From Pseudomonas azadiae (lineage in GTDB: Bacteria > Pseudomonadota > Gammaproteobacteria > Pseudomonadales > Pseudomonadaceae), in assembly GCF_019145355.1 (NCBI RefSeq), contig NZ_JAHSTY010000001.1:1922001-1986000 (forward strand): a stretch of DNA of 64,000 bases. Direction: 5' to 3'. Under the pieces are notes generated by a model that worked only from the letters and a program-made list of their open reading frames with translations, had not been told where the DNA came from and did no database searches. Below are positions 32,851 through 46,893 of this stretch, piece by piece. The first letter of the stretch is position 1; each line of letters starts with the position of its first letter. A program made the translations under genes and the position numbers.

Positions 32851-33333
32851 TCAGATGTGACGAACTTCAACAATCTCGTACTCAATCACGCCGCCAGGGG
32901 TCTTTACAGACACCACATCCCCTTCTTCCTTGGCGATCAAGGCGCGGGCAAGCGGTGAACCGACGGAGATCTTGCCCAGTTTGAAGTCAGCCTCGTCTTC
33001 GCCAACGATGTGATAAACAACGCGCTCGTCCGTCTCGACGTTGGCGATTTCCACGGTGGTCCCGAAAATCACCTTGCCAGTATGTGGAATGGTCGTCACG
33101 TCGATGATCACCGCGTTCTGCATGCGGCCTTCGATGTCGCGGATACGCGCCTCGACCATACCCTGCTGCTCACGGGCAGCGTGATACTCGGCGTTTTCCT
33201 TCAAGTCACCCAGTTCGCGGGCCGTACCTATGTCCTGGCTCAGCTTTGGACGGACGACCTTGGTCAGGTGGGCGTGTTCCTCTTCCAGGGCGCGAGCGCC
33301 CTGAACGGTCATCGGGTATTTGGTTATGCTCAT
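32851..33333 (-). CDS. greA: Transcription elongation factor GreA
   Basis: The 160-residue factor stimulates RNA polymerase transcript cleavage to rescue backtracked complexes. The N-terminal coiled coil carries the acidic tip in [19 protein letters not shown] (residues about 41-59). The C-terminal FKBP-like domain ends in [15 protein letters not shown]. Its start overlaps the carB stop (ATGA), so carA-carB-greA are coupled. Confidence 0.97.
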   Translation of the reverse strand: MSITKYPMTVQGARALEEEHAHLTKVVRPKLSQDIGTARELGDLKENAEYHAAREQQGMVEARIRDIEGRMQNAVIIDVTTIPHTGKVIFGTTVEIANVETDERVVYHIVGEDEADFKLGKISVGSPLARALIAKEEGDVVSVKTPGGVIEYEIVEVRHI

Positions 33334-36300
33334 GCCTTCAATCCTGCGTGTAGATCCTGCAAGCGACGCACGGTCTTTTCCGGACCGAACTTGAGCGCTT
33401 CGCAGATGGCTTCGCCTGCAGCAATGGTGGTGGTGCAGTAGATCTTGTGCTGCAAGGCATTACGACGAATGGAGTAGGAGTCCGCGATCGACTGGCGACC
33501 TTCGGTGGTGTTGATGATCAAGGTGACTTCGTCATTCTTGATCATGTCGACCACGTGCGGACGGCCTTCCGTCACCTTGTTCACGCGACGCACTTTCAGG
33601 CCGGCAGCTTCGATAAGCTTGGCGGTCCCGGCGGTGGCCACGACTTTAAAACCCAAGTTGATCAGATCACGGGCCACGCCTGCAACCAGAGGCTTGTCAT
33701 CATCACGCACGCTGATGAACGCGGTACCGCCGGTCGGCAGCACTTCGCTGGCGCCCATTTGGGCCTTGGCGAACGCTTCGCCGAAGGTATCCCCCACGCC
33801 CATCACTTCACCGGTGGACTTCATTTCCGGGCCCAGAATCGGGTCCACGCCAGGGAATTTGGCGAAGGGGAACACCGCCTCTTTCACGCTGTAGAAGTTC
33901 GGAATGATTTCCTTGGTGAAGCCGATTTCCTTCAGGGTCTTACCGGCCATCACGCGGGCAGCGATCATGGCCAGGGACACACCGATGCACTTGGATACAA
34001 ACGGCACGGTACGCGAAGCACGCGGGTTGACTTCGATGACGTAGATGTCTTCGCCTTGCAGCGCCAACTGAACGTTCATCAGGCCGACCACGCCCAGCTC
34101 CAGGGCCATTTTCTTGACCTGTTCGCGCATCTCGTCCTGGATGTGCGCGGGCAGCGAGTATGGCGGCAGCGAGCACGCGGAGTCACCGGAGTGAACACCC
34201 GCCTGTTCGATGTGCTGCATGATCGCGCCGATCACCACGTCGGTGCCGTCGCAAACCGCGTCCACGTCCATCTCGATGGCGCAGTTGAGGAAGTGGTCGA
34301 GCAGCACCGGGCTGTCGTTGGAGACTTTTACCGCATCACGCAGGTAGCGCTTGAGCTCGTCTTCTTCGTAGACGATCTCCATCGCACGCCCGCCCAGTAC
34401 GTAGGACGGACGCACCACCAGCGGGTAGCCGATCTTGCTGGCGGCGCGAATGGCTTCTTCTTCGCTGCGCACGGTGGCGTTCGGCGGCTGACGCAGGTTC
34501 AGGCGCTCGACCATTTGCTGGAAGCGCTCACGGTCTTCTGCGCGGTCGATGGCGTCCGGGCTGGTGCCAATGATCGGCACACCGGCGGCTTCCAGGGCAC
34601 GCGCCAGTTTCAGCGGGGTTTGGCCACCGTACTGGACGATCACGCCTTTGGGCTTCTCGACGCGACAGATTTCCAAGACGTCTTCCAGGGTTACCGGCTC
34701 GAAGTACAGACGGTCGGAGGTGTCGTAGTCAGTGGAAACCGTTTCCGGGTTGCAGTTGACCATGATGGTCTCGTACCCGTCTTCGCGCAGCGCGAGGGCG
34801 GCGTGTACGCAGCAATAATCGAACTCGATGCCCTGGCCGATGCGGTTCGGACCGCCGCCCAGGATGATGATCTTGTCGCGGCCCGACGGCGCGGCTTCGC
34901 ACTCTTCCTCGTAGGTGGAGTACAGGTAGGCAGTGTCGGTGGCGAACTCGGCGGCGCAGGTGTCAACGCGCTTGTAGACCGGGAAAATATCCAGCTTGTG
35001 GCGATGGGTACGCAGGTTTTTCTCGGTCACACCCAGCAACTTGGCCAGACGCTGGTCGGAGAAGCCTTTGCGCTTGAGGCGGAACATCAGGTCGCGGTCG
35101 ATGGACGACAGACCGAGGGTCTTGACCTTCTCTTCTTCCTTGATCAGGTCTTCGATCTGCACCAGGAACCAAGGGTCGATCATGTTCATGCCAAAGATGT
35201 CTTCGACGGTCATGCCCGCACGGAACGCGTCAGCCACGTACCAGATGCGCTCGGCGCCCGGCACGGTCAGCTCGCGCTTGAGCACGCTCATGCTTTCCGG
35301 GTTGCTCAGGTCAAGTTTCTCGTCCAGGCCGCAAACGCCTACTTCCAGGCCACGCAGGGCTTTCTGCAGGGATTCCTGGAAGGTTCGGCCGATGGCCATG
35401 ACTTCACCGACCGACTTCATCTGAGTGGTCAGGCGCGCGTCGGCCTTGGGGAATTTCTCGAAGGCAAAACGCGGCAGCTTGGTCACAACGTAGTCGATAG
35501 ACGGCTCGAAAGACGCCGGCGTAGCGCCGCCGGTGATTTCGTTTTGCAGCTCGTCCAAGGTGTAACCGATCGCCAGCTTGGCCGCGATACGTGCGATCGG
35601 GAAGCCGGTGGCTTTCGATGCCAGTGCCGAAGAACGCGATACACGCGGGTTCATCTCGATCACGACCATGCGGCCGGTGTCCGGGCAGATGCCGAACTGA
35701 ACGTTGGAACCACCGGTTTCAACGCCGATCTCACGCAATACCGCCAAGGAGGCGTTACGCATGATCTGGTATTCCTTGTCCGTCAGGGTCTGCGCCGGAG
35801 CAACGGTGATCGAGTCGCCGGTGTGGACGCCCATCGGGTCGAAGTTTTCGATGGAGCAGACGATGATGCAATTGTCCTTTTTGTCGCGGACAACCTCCAT
35901 CTCGTACTCTTTCCAGCCGATCAGGGATTCGTCGATCAGTAGCTCTTTGGTCGGCGACAGATCCAGACCACGGGCGCAGATTTCTTCGAACTCTTCACGG
36001 TTGTAAGCAATGCCGCCACCGGTGCCGCCCATGGTGAAGGACGGACGGATGATGCAGGGGAAGCCCAGCTTTTCGAGAACGGCATTGGCCTCTTCCATGC
36101 TGTGGGCGATACCGGAGCGCGGGCAGTCAAGGCCGATGGACTTCATGGCCTTGTCGAAACGCGAGCGGTCTTCCGCCTTGTCGATGGTGTCGGCGTTTGC
36201 ACCGATCATCTCTACGCCGAACTTTTCCAGGACGCCTTCGCGCTCCAGGTCCAGGGCGCAGTTCAGGGCGGTCTGGCCGCCCATGGTCGGCAGCAGTGCG

Positions 36301-36551
36301 TCCGGACGCTCTTTCTCGATGATCTTGGCAACGGTCTGCCACTTGATCGGCTCGATGTAGGTGGCGTCGGCCATGTCCGGGTCGGTCATGATGGTGGCCG
36401 GGTTGGAGTTCACCAGGATGACGCGGTAGCCCTCTTCGCGCAGCGCTTTACAGGCCTGGGCGCCGGAGTAGTCGAACTCGCAGGCCTGGCCGATCACGAT
36501 CGGGCCAGCGCCGAGAATCAGGATGCTTTTTATGTCTGTACGTTTTGGCAT
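33330..36551 (-). CDS. carB: Carbamoyl phosphate synthase large subunit
   Basis: The 1073-residue subunit makes carbamoyl phosphate from ammonia, bicarbonate and two ATP for arginine and pyrimidines. Two homologous ATP-grasp halves are visible, with [13 protein letters not shown] in the first and [16 protein letters not shown] in the second. [16 protein letters not shown] and [13 protein letters not shown] are matching signatures. The C-terminal MGS domain binds allosteric effectors. I use [11 protein letters not shown] at 36551, matching the E. coli length exactly. Confidence 0.97.
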   Translation of the reverse strand: MPKRTDIKSILILGAGPIVIGQACEFDYSGAQACKALREEGYRVILVNSNPATIMTDPDMADATYIEPIKWQTVAKIIEKERPDALLPTMGGQTALNCALDLEREGVLEKFGVEMIGANADTIDKAEDRSRFDKAMKSIGLDCPRSGIAHSMEEANAVLEKLGFPCIIRPSFTMGGTGGGIAYNREEFEEICARGLDLSPTKELLIDESLIGWKEYEMEVVRDKKDNCIIVCSIENFDPMGVHTGDSITVAPAQTLTDKEYQIMRNASLAVLREIGVETGGSNVQFGICPDTGRMVVIEMNPRVSRSSALASKATGFPIARIAAKLAIGYTLDELQNEITGGATPASFEPSIDYVVTKLPRFAFEKFPKADARLTTQMKSVGEVMAIGRTFQESLQKALRGLEVGVCGLDEKLDLSNPESMSVLKRELTVPGAERIWYVADAFRAGMTVEDIFGMNMIDPWFLVQIEDLIKEEEKVKTLGLSSIDRDLMFRLKRKGFSDQRLAKLLGVTEKNLRTHRHKLDIFPVYKRVDTCAAEFATDTAYLYSTYEEECEAAPSGRDKIIILGGGPNRIGQGIEFDYCCVHAALALREDGYETIMVNCNPETVSTDYDTSDRLYFEPVTLEDVLEICRVEKPKGVIVQYGGQTPLKLARALEAAGVPIIGTSPDAIDRAEDRERFQQMVERLNLRQPPNATVRSEEEAIRAASKIGYPLVVRPSYVLGGRAMEIVYEEDELKRYLRDAVKVSNDSPVLLDHFLNCAIEMDVDAVCDGTDVVIGAIMQHIEQAGVHSGDSACSLPPYSLPAHIQDEMREQVKKMALELGVVGLMNVQLALQGEDIYVIEVNPRASRTVPFVSKCIGVSLAMIAARVMAGKTLKEIGFTKEIIPNFYSVKEAVFPFAKFPGVDPILGPEMKSTGEVMGVGDTFGEAFAKAQMGASEVLPTGGTAFISVRDDDKPLVAGVARDLINLGFKVVATAGTAKLIEAAGLKVRRVNKVTEGRPHVVDMIKNDEVTLIINTTEGRQSIADSYSIRRNALQHKIYCTTTIAAGEAICEALKFGPEKTVRRLQDLHAGLKA

Positions 36552-36655
36552 GGGTTTGTCACTCAAATCCGCAGGTCAGTCGGCAAGCCGTCTTGAACAT
36601 TCTTTGAAGAGCCTGCGGGGGCCACCGAGGTCGGGGCCGCCCGCAGGCTGCTCAG

Positions 36656-37792
36656 TCAGCGTCGCTTGGCCATCTCATTGATGAAACGGTCGAACAGCGG
36701 CGCTACGTCGTTCGGGCCGGGGCTGGCTTCAGGGTGGCCCTGGAAGCTGAACGCGCTCTTATCGGTGCGCTCGATGCCTTGCAGGGAGCCGTCGAACAGC
36801 GACTTGTGAATGGCGCGCACGTTCGCCGGCAGGGTCGCTTCATCCACCGCAAAACCGTGGTTCTGGCTGGTGATCATCACGGCGCCGGTGTCCAGGTCTT
36901 GCACAGGGTGGTTGGCGCCGTGGTGGCCGTGGCCCATTTTCAGGGTCTTGGCGCCGGAGGCGAGGGCCAGCAACTGGTGGCCGAGGCAGATACCGAACAC
37001 CGGAATGTCGGTTTCCAGCACGTCCTTGATGGCCTGGATGGCGTAGTCGCATGGCTCCGGGTCACCCGGGCCGTTGGACAGGAACACACCGTCCGGCTGC
37101 AGGGCGAGCACATCGCTGGCCGGGGTTTGTGCTGGCACCACGGTGACGCGGCAACCGCGCTCAACCAGCATGCGCAGGATGTTGTACTTGACGCCGTAGT
37201 CGTATGCGACCACGTGGTAAGGCAGGTCGGCAGCTTCGATGGTCGCGTGGCTGTCGGTCTTCAAGTCCCAGACAGTGGAGCGCCATTCGTACTTCTCTTT
37301 GACGCTGACGACTTTCGCCAGGTCCATGCCTTTAAGGCCAGGAAAACCTTGCGCCGCGGCAATCGCCGCCTCTTCGGAGATATTCTCACCGACCATGATG
37401 CAGCCGTTCTGCGAGCCTTTTTCACGCAGGATGCGTGTCAGGCGGCGCGTATCGATACCGGCGATCGCCACAACGTTGTTGGCTTTCAGGTAATCGGAGA
37501 GCGACATCGTGTTACGCCAGTTGCTCGCAACCAATGGCAGGTCACGAATCACCAGACCGGCCGACCAGACACGATCAGACTCGACGTCTTCCGGTGTAGT
37601 ACCGGTGTTGCCGATGTGCGGATAGGTCAGGGTAACGATCTGTTGGGCGTAGGAAGGATCGGTAAGGATTTCCTGATAGCCGGTCATGGCGGTGTTGAAC
37701 ACCACCTCTCCAACGGTTTGACCGTCGGCTCCAATGGCTTCGCCGCGAAAAATGCTGCCATCAGCAAGGGCGAGTATGGCTGGCTTAGTCAA
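36656..37792 (-). CDS. carA: Carbamoyl phosphate synthase small subunit
   Basis: The 378-residue glutaminase subunit supplies ammonia to CarB. The class I amidotransferase domain shows the nucleophile Cys in [17 protein letters not shown] and the His/Glu pair in [13 protein letters not shown] near the C-terminus. The start codon is TTG at 37792, with GGGAGG placed 7 bases upstream. An upstream reading frame ends by overlapping this start (TTGA). The gap to carB is about 100 bp and holds no other gene. Confidence 0.96.
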   Translation of the reverse strand: MTKPAILALADGSIFRGEAIGADGQTVGEVVFNTAMTGYQEILTDPSYAQQIVTLTYPHIGNTGTTPEDVESDRVWSAGLVIRDLPLVASNWRNTMSLSDYLKANNVVAIAGIDTRRLTRILREKGSQNGCIMVGENISEEAAIAAAQGFPGLKGMDLAKVVSVKEKYEWRSTVWDLKTDSHATIEAADLPYHVVAYDYGVKYNILRMLVERGCRVTVVPAQTPASDVLALQPDGVFLSNGPGDPEPCDYAIQAIKDVLETDIPVFGICLGHQLLALASGAKTLKMGHGHHGANHPVQDLDTGAVMITSQNHGFAVDEATLPANVRAIHKSLFDGSLQGIERTDKSAFSFQGHPEASPGPNDVAPLFDRFINEMAKRR

Positions 37793-37911
37793 GAAGACCT
37801 CCCGTAAATAAAGCCTGAAAGGGCGATCGCAGGTTGCAAAAAAGCGGAGTGACGTATGGACACGTCACCCCGCTTCTTCACTGAATTATTCTGCGCGCTT
37901 TTAGTGGACAC
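37789..37911 (-). CDS. Possible carA leader ORF
   Basis: A 40-codon frame from GTG 37911 runs (M)[14 protein letters not shown]... to a TGA that overlaps the TTG start of carA. It spans the hairpin at 37838-37875. If translated, ribosomes on it would move through the putative attenuator and couple to carA. No convincing ribosome site precedes the GTG, so coding is unproven. Attenuation of carA in pseudomonads by pyrimidines has been described, which makes a leader plausible. Confidence 0.35.
   Translation of the reverse strand: MSTKSAQNNSVKKRGDVSIRHSAFLQPAIALSGFIYGRSS
37838..37875 (-). terminator. Terminator/attenuator in the carA leader
   Basis: On the minus strand AAGCGGGGTGACGT pairs with ACGTCACTCCGCTT and is followed by TTTTTT. 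It lies between the dapB terminator and carA, 45 bp before the carA start, the position of an attenuator. Confidence 0.75.
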
Positions 37912-38004
37912 ACTAAAGCTGTAGCTTACAGAAAAAGGCTTTTTTGGTCCACCGCTAATGAGCCTTAAAGGCAGGGGAATGCGACAGGGCGTCGCTTAGC
38001 GGGT

Positions 38005-38039
38005 AAAAACGGGGCCTAAGCATAAGCTTGAGGCCCTGT
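38005..38039 (-). terminator. Terminator of dapB
   Basis: On the minus strand AGGGCCT-AAGC stem sequences pair with GCTT-AGGCCC and are followed by TTTTT, 13 bp after dapB. Confidence 0.82.
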
Positions 38040-38051
38040 TTTAGCTACTGA

Positions 38052-39993
<1,942 letters not shown>

Positions 39994-40238
39994 AAGTCTT
40001 TGCACTCTTAAGGACGTTCGGCCAGACCCTCCTGAGCCCTGCCAAACTCGTTGAGCCCCAATACAGGCCCGGACCCAACTCACGTCAATTCAACGATCCT
40101 GGTCGTTACTACTTTCAGCCAGGGACCCGGCCAAAACGCGGTATTTATTGCTCGGAAAGCAGGAGCATTCCCGATCACACCGCCAGCATCCGAACGCTGT
40201 CGCATGCTGTAAAAATTCGTATACCCCAGACACGCCAA

Positions 40239-40258
40239 CGCGGGAGCAAGCTCCCGCG
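40239..40258. repeat. Palindromic hairpin between dnaK and dnaJ
   Basis: CGCGGGAGCAAGCTCCCGCG is a perfect stem with a CAAG loop, in the 316-bp gap after dnaK. It may end the dnaK message or protect it, leaving partial read-through to dnaJ. It also resembles single REP-like hairpins common in pseudomonads. I see no gene in the rest of the gap. Confidence 0.65.
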
Positions 40259-40309
40259 CGGCGACATCCTACCAGTCACCGCTTGAAAGCGGTCAACCGG
40301 ACAACCGAC

Positions 40310-42226
<1,917 letters not shown>

Positions 42227-42304
42227 GATTGACTCTCCCGAAACTTGAATTTGGTTGCCGCAGCAGTGGTGGCTAACTGCGGTAGCACTTAAACGCTTGA
42301 CTTA

Positions 42305-42333
42305 TAGATGGGGGCCTTGCGGCGTATTTCAAG
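42305..42333 (-). promoter_or_regulatory. Sigma-32 heat-shock promoter of dnaK
   Basis: On the minus strand CTTGAAA (42333-42327) and CCCCATCTA (42313-42305) are separated by 13 bp, matching the RpoH consensus closely. The -35 element overlaps the last codons of grpE. Confidence 0.85.
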
Positions 42334-42889
42334 CCTGCTCATCAATAGAAGGCGAAACGGGTGCCGGAGCCTTGCTCACCACCACCATCGCCGGGCGCAG
42401 CAAGCGACCATTGAGCAGATAACCTTTCTGGAACACCTTCAATACGCTGTTTGGTTCCAGGTCATGGCTTTCCTGCATCGCCATGGCTTGGTGATGTTCA
42501 GCGTTGAACGGTTCGCCGCCGGCTGGATCAATGGCTTCCAACTGATAACGCTTCAGGGTGTCCTGGAACATTTTCAGGGTCAGTTCGATCCCTTCGCGCA
42601 TCGCACGGATGTTCTCGTCGTCCGGGTTGGACAACTCAAGACCGCGCTCCAGGCTGTCGATGATCGGCAGCAAATCTGCAGCGAATTTTTCCAGTGCGAA
42701 TTTGTGAGCCTTCTCTACGTCCTGCTCGGCACGGCGGCGGACGTTCTGCAGATCGGCGGCAACACGCAAAGACTGATCCTGCGCAGCGGCCAATTGCTCT
42801 TCGAGCACTTGCACACGAGTCGCCAGCTCATCGCCGACAGCCGAATTGGCGTCTGGAGTTTGCGTATCCTGCGTCTGTTCGTCAGCCAT
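42329..42889 (-). CDS. grpE: Nucleotide exchange factor GrpE
   Basis: The 186-residue factor releases ADP from DnaK. An acidic N-terminus and a long coiled coil (about 28-90) lead to the conserved [14 protein letters not shown] and the beta domain with [12 protein letters not shown] and [22 protein letters not shown]. It is the first gene of the heat-shock block and is divergent from recN. Confidence 0.97.
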   Translation of the reverse strand: MADEQTQDTQTPDANSAVGDELATRVQVLEEQLAAAQDQSLRVAADLQNVRRRAEQDVEKAHKFALEKFAADLLPIIDSLERGLELSNPDDENIRAMREGIELTLKMFQDTLKRYQLEAIDPAGGEPFNAEHHQAMAMQESHDLEPNSVLKVFQKGYLLNGRLLRPAMVVVSKAPAPVSPSIDEQA

Positions 42890-42940
42890 AGTTTTCTCCT
42901 TTCAAATCCTGCGCGAACTCAACTCGCGCTTCTGTTCCGG

Positions 42941-42969
42941 TATATGGGGCCACAATTTCCAGGTTCAAG
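42941..42969 (-). promoter_or_regulatory. Sigma-32 heat-shock promoter of grpE
   Basis: On the minus strand CTTGAAC (42969-42963), a 13-bp spacer and CCCCATATA (42949-42941) match the RpoH consensus almost perfectly, about 50 bp before grpE. Confidence 0.9.
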
Positions 42970-43102
42970 GGCACGGGCGTTACCAAAAGTCTTTCAATTG
43001 ACCTTCGTCAATTCTTGCTCGGTCATTCCCAATTGCGCTTAAAAAACGCTCAAACCAAGCAAATCAAGCTAAGCATCAGGATTGTCAGCCCCGAACAAAA
43101 CA

Positions 43103-43118
43103 CTGTATAAATAACCAG
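43103..43118 (+). promoter_or_regulatory. LexA box of recN
   Basis: CTGTATAAATAACCAG fits the CTG-N10-CAG LexA consensus with an AT-rich centre. It sits 25 bp before the recN start, so recN is expected to be SOS-induced. Confidence 0.88.
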
Positions 43119-43142
43119 ACCTAAAGCCTGGGAGCGGCCGTC

Positions 43143-44816
43143 ATGCTCGTGCACTTGTCCGTACATAACTACGCCATCGTTGAACATCTGGATCTTGAAC
43201 TGGATCGCGGGATGAGCGTAATCACAGGCGAAACCGGCGCCGGCAAGTCGATCATGCTCGACGCCTTGGGCCTGACCCTGGGTGATCGTGCCGACAGCGG
43301 CGTGGTGCGCCCCGGTGCGGACAAGGCCGATATTCTCGCCACCTTCGACCTGGCGGACATTCCCGAGGCCGAAACCTGGCTGGCCGAGCGCGACCTAAAT
43401 AATGACGGCCCATGCATCCTGCGCCGGGTCATTACGGCGGAAGGCCGCTCACGCGGGTACATCAATGGCACACCTTGCCCGCTTGGCGATCTGAAGGCGC
43501 TGGGCGAGCTGCTGATCGATATCCACAGCCAGCATGAACATCAATCCCTGCTGAAAACCGACACCCACCGCCGCCTGCTCGATGAATATGCGGGCGCCAC
43601 CGACCTTGCGCGCCAGGTGCAGCTTGCCGCCCAGCGCTGGCGCCAGACCCGCCAGGAGCTGGAACGACTCTCCAACTCCGGCGATGAACAACGCGCTCGC
43701 CACCAATTGCTCAGCTACCAACTCGAAGAGCTGGAAAGCCTGGGCCTGGGCGAGACCGAGCTTGAACAACTCGAGCAGGAACACAAGAACCTCACCAACG
43801 CAGAAACCCTGTTGGGTATCTGCCGCCAGGTGGTAGAGCAATGCAGCGAGAGTGATTCCGGCAACGTGCTCAACGCACTGACCGCCAGCCTCAACCGCCT
43901 GTCCAGCGTGAACAACGCTTCCGGCTCGCTGAGCGAGGCCACGACCCTGCTCACCAGCGCGCAAATCCAGGTCGAGGAAGCCGTCGGCGAGCTCAACCGC
44001 TTCCTGGATCACTTCGATGCCGACCCGGCACGCTTGCAGGAAATAGAAGAACGCCTGGACACCATCTATACCCTGGCGCGCAAACATCGTATCCAGCCCA
44101 CCGAAGTGGCGACGATGCAGCAAAAGCTGATGGATGAAATCGAAACGCTGAACGCCAACGATGAATCCATCGAACGCCTGGGCGACGAGCTCGCCTCTTT
44201 CGCTCGCCACTATCAGGAGAAAGCGCGCGAACTGAGCGACCTTCGCCAGCAAGCGGCCACTGGGCTGGCGAGCGCGGTGGAATTGGAGATCCAGCGCCTG
44301 GGCATGCCCGGCGGACGCTTCACTATCGAGCTGCGCGCCAACGCCAGCAATGAGTTACAACCTCACGGCCTGGAACAGGTCGAACTTCTGGTCAGCGCCA
44401 ACCCAGGGCAACCGCTCAAGGCGCTGGCGAAAGTGGCATCTGGCGGCGAACTTTCGCGGATCAGCCTGGCAATCCAAGTGATTACCGCGCAAACCTCTCG
44501 GGTACCGACGCTGGTATTCGACGAAGTCGACGTAGGTATTGGCGGCCCGACGGCGGAAATTGTAGGCCAACTGTTGCGACGCCTGGGGGATCGAGGCCAG
44601 GTCCTTACCGTGACCCATTTACCGCAAGTGGCGGCCCAGGGGCATCAGCACTTGTTTGTGCATAAAGTAAGAGGCAGTGATGCGACGCACACAGCCGTGT
44701 CCAAGCTGAACAAGTCGGAGCGCGTGGAAGAGGTGGCGCGCATGCTGGGCGGTATTGATTTGACCAAGGAATCGCTGGCGCACGCGAAGAAGATGGTTGT
44801 GGCGGCGAAGGCCTGA
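43143..44816 (+). CDS. recN: DNA repair protein RecN
   Basis: The 557-residue SMC-like ATPase takes part in double-strand break repair. Walker A is ITGETGAGKSIMLDAL near residue 30. A central coiled coil follows, and the C-terminal ABC part has SGGELSRISLA (signature) and LVFDEVDVGIGG (Walker B). A LexA box lies upstream. A strong hairpin terminates it before fur. Confidence 0.97.
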   Translation: MLVHLSVHNYAIVEHLDLELDRGMSVITGETGAGKSIMLDALGLTLGDRADSGVVRPGADKADILATFDLADIPEAETWLAERDLNNDGPCILRRVITAEGRSRGYINGTPCPLGDLKALGELLIDIHSQHEHQSLLKTDTHRRLLDEYAGATDLARQVQLAAQRWRQTRQELERLSNSGDEQRARHQLLSYQLEELESLGLGETELEQLEQEHKNLTNAETLLGICRQVVEQCSESDSGNVLNALTASLNRLSSVNNASGSLSEATTLLTSAQIQVEEAVGELNRFLDHFDADPARLQEIEERLDTIYTLARKHRIQPTEVATMQQKLMDEIETLNANDESIERLGDELASFARHYQEKARELSDLRQQAATGLASAVELEIQRLGMPGGRFTIELRANASNELQPHGLEQVELLVSANPGQPLKALAKVASGGELSRISLAIQVITAQTSRVPTLVFDEVDVGIGGPTAEIVGQLLRRLGDRGQVLTVTHLPQVAAQGHQHLFVHKVRGSDATHTAVSKLNKSERVEEVARMLGGIDLTKESLAHAKKMVVAAKA

Positions 44817-44845
44817 ACCGACGACTTTCTCTCTTATAGAAAGCA

Positions 44846-44880
44846 CGAAGGCGACCCTAAGGTCGCCTTCGATCGTTTTG
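44846..44880 (+). terminator. Terminator of recN
   Basis: CGAAGGCGACC-CTAA-GGTCGCCTTCG is a perfect 11-bp stem followed by ATCGTTTTG. Confidence 0.85.
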
Positions 44881-44902
44881 CAGCGTAAATCTGCAGCGCT
44901 TG

Positions 44903-45307
44903 TTACTTTTTCTTACGGATGTAGAGGACCAGGTTATGGTCAACCAAATCGAAGCCATGCTCCTCAGCGATCTTATGCTGCAGCGCTTCGATCTCAGGGC
45001 TGGTGAACTCGATAACCTCGTTGGTATCCAGGTCGACCATGTGATCGTGATGACCACCGTCAGCCAATTCGAACACTGCATGACCGCCGTCGAAATTATG
45101 ACGAACCACCAGCCCAGCGGCTTCAAACTGGGTCAGCACACGGTAAACCGTGGCCAGACCAACGTCCTCGTTAGACTCCATCAGCGCCTTGTAGACATCC
45201 TCGGCACTCATGTGGCGCTGCTCAGCAGAATCGAGCATTTGTAGAATCTTGACGCGTGGCAGAGTCACTTTGAGACCGGCTTTGCGTAGTTCGCTATTTT
45301 CAACCAT
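44903..45307 (-). CDS. fur: Ferric uptake regulator Fur
   Basis: The 134-residue iron-dependent repressor has an N-terminal winged helix (GLKVTLPRVKILQML, DVGLATVYRVLTQFEAAGLV) and a metal/dimer domain with HNFDGGHAVFE and DGGHHDHMVDLDT. It contains no cysteine at all, so it lacks the CxxC structural zinc site of E. coli Fur. ATG 45307 (MVENSELRKAGL) fits the family; the longer frame to 45403 would run into the bamE promoter region. It is divergent from bamE. Confidence 0.96.
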   Translation of the reverse strand: MVENSELRKAGLKVTLPRVKILQMLDSAEQRHMSAEDVYKALMESNEDVGLATVYRVLTQFEAAGLVVRHNFDGGHAVFELADGGHHDHMVDLDTNEVIEFTSPEIEALQHKIAEEHGFDLVDHNLVLYIRKKK

Positions 45308-45405
45308 GGTTAGCTTTCTCGCGGATGCTGCTTCGCAGCTTCTCTTAATACGGGTATGATCGGCGTTTACGTTGTCCCAGCCAAGATAGTGGAAGTCGCC
45401 CACCG

Positions 45406-45933
45406 ATGCAAAACACCAAGCTCTTGCTAACCAGTTTCACCTTTGTGGGACTGCTCGCACTCGCCGGTTGTTCATTCCCCGGGGTTTACAAAATCGACAT
45501 CCAGCAGGGCAATGTCGTCACGCAGGACATGATAGACCAGTTACGCCCCGGAATGACCCGACGGCAAGTACGGTTTATCATGGGTAACCCCCTGCTGACC
45601 GACACTTTCCATGCCGATCGCTGGGATTATCTCTACAGCCTCCAGCCTGGTGGCGGTGAACGCCAGCAGGAGCGCGTCAGTGTCATTTTCAATGGCAATG
45701 ACCAGCTCGTCAGCCTGTCCGGCGACTTCATGCCCGGCGTAAGCCGTGATGAAGCCCTGCTTGGCAAGGACACCGGCACCAATGTCACCGCCCCTGCGAA
45801 GGAAGGCGAGCAGCCGAAGTCCGAGGTTCCGGCCAAGCCTGGCTCCTTGCTCGACAAGATCCAGAAGGACGTCGACGGCGTGGAAACTGTGCCCGTCCCG
45901 ACGCCACAGCCTCTGGACACCAGCCCGCAGTAA
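45406..45933 (+). CDS. bamE: Outer-membrane assembly lipoprotein BamE (OmlA)
   Basis: The 175-residue lipoprotein is part of the BAM complex that inserts outer-membrane proteins. A signal peptide with lipobox LAGC precedes Cys22. The SmpA/OmlA domain contains [16 protein letters not shown] and [14 protein letters not shown] Pro/Lys-rich tail (about 120-175) extends beyond the E. coli protein, as usual in Pseudomonas OmlA. The gene shares a 98-bp intergenic region with fur, as described for omlA-fur. Confidence 0.95.
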   Translation: MQNTKLLLTSFTFVGLLALAGCSFPGVYKIDIQQGNVVTQDMIDQLRPGMTRRQVRFIMGNPLLTDTFHADRWDYLYSLQPGGGERQQERVSVIFNGNDQLVSLSGDFMPGVSRDEALLGKDTGTNVTAPAKEGEQPKSEVPAKPGSLLDKIQKDVDGVETVPVPTPQPLDTSPQ

Positions 45934-45946
45934 CGGTGCGGCGCTC

Positions 45947-45978
45947 AACAAAAAGCCCGGCATGCCGGGCTTTTTGTT
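45947..45978. terminator. Bidirectional terminator between bamE and rnfH
   Basis: AACAAAAAGCCCGGCA is followed by its exact reverse complement, a 16-bp perfect palindrome ending in a T tract both ways. It serves bamE and the convergent rnfH-ratA pair. Confidence 0.92.
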
Positions 45979-45996
45979 GCCTGCCATTTGGCGGGC

Positions 45997-46299
45997 TTAT
46001 GAATTCTGCTGCCTGGCAAGCGCCGCCTTGGCTGCGCGCAGTCGGCGCACTTCTTTCGGGTCTGCCAGCAATGGCCGGTAAATCTCGATGCGATCACCCG
46101 CTTGCACAGCACGCATTTCAGCGTCCGCGACCACCTTGCCGAATATGCCCAGAGGGCAATCAGCCAAGTCCAGGTCGGGAAACTGCAACGCAATACCCGA
46201 CGCCTGCACGGCCGCCCGCAGACTGATGCCCACCGGTACCGCCACCGTCAATAACACCTGACGATCTTCGGCGGCATACACCACCTCAACCTCAACCAT
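45997..46299 (-). CDS. rnfH: RnfH family protein
   Basis: The 100-residue product is a ubiquitin-like beta-grasp protein (UPF0125), with VEVVYAAEDRQVLLTVAVP at the start and AGDRIEIYRPLLADPKEVRRLRA, the family signature, near the end. Cellular role is not settled. ATG 46299 is inside the end of ratA (8-bp overlap), which suggests coupling. Confidence 0.9.
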   Translation of the reverse strand: MVEVEVVYAAEDRQVLLTVAVPVGISLRAAVQASGIALQFPDLDLADCPLGIFGKVVADAEMRAVQAGDRIEIYRPLLADPKEVRRLRAAKAALARQQNS

Positions 46300-46726
46300 G
46301 CAGTTGCTTGGCCCGTTCACAGAACGCATCGACCAGCGTATTGGCCGCCTGATTGAACAAAGGCCCCAACGTCGCTCGTATGATCGGACCGGCGTAATCA
46401 AAAGACAGATCCAGGCTGATTTTGCACGCCTTATCCGTCAGCGCCTTGAATACCCAGACCCCATGCAGTTGAGTAAACGGCCCTTCCTGCAGGTTCATCT
46501 CGATGGACTTCCCAGGCACCAGCACATTGCGCGTGACAAAGTGCTGGCTAAGACCGCCCTTCGCGACCCCAACACTGGCGACCATGTGCTCATCACTGCT
46601 TTCCAGCACCTCGGCGGTTGAGCACCAAGGCAGGAATTCCGGGTAACGCGCCACGTCGTTGACCAGGTCATAGAGCGCCTGTGCCGGATAGGGCAGCAGC
46701 GCCGAACGTTGAATATGCGTCGTCAT
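46292..46726 (-). CDS. ratA: RatA-like START/COQ10 domain protein
   Basis: The 144-residue product belongs to the SRPBCC superfamily: RSALLPYPAQALYDLVNDVARYPEFLPWC at the N-terminus, and LGPLFNQAANTLVDAFCERAKQL at the end. E. coli RatA has been reported to block ribosome subunit association, while COQ10 relatives bind ubiquinone; the sequence does not decide between them. The partner rnfH overlaps downstream. ATG 46726 is the conserved start. It is divergent from smpB. Confidence 0.88.
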   Translation of the reverse strand: MTTHIQRSALLPYPAQALYDLVNDVARYPEFLPWCSTAEVLESSDEHMVASVGVAKGGLSQHFVTRNVLVPGKSIEMNLQEGPFTQLHGVWVFKALTDKACKISLDLSFDYAGPIIRATLGPLFNQAANTLVDAFCERAKQLHG

Positions 46727-46893
46727 GTGTGCGTTATTTCCACTGCTGAGGCAAAACATCGCGAAAGAACAGCCCGATCCGCGAGAGAAAAAAACCAGAG
46801 AACTGCCGGCATTGTCCGGGATTCGTCCAACACGCTCAAGCACGCAGGTTGACCGTAGCCTACTCGCTCGCAACTCCCTATAATGCCGCCCCT

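Noticed and set aside
33447-35942. 831-codon open frame opposite carB
   Set aside because: carB is unmistakable on the minus strand; this frame has no motif and follows from codon bias.
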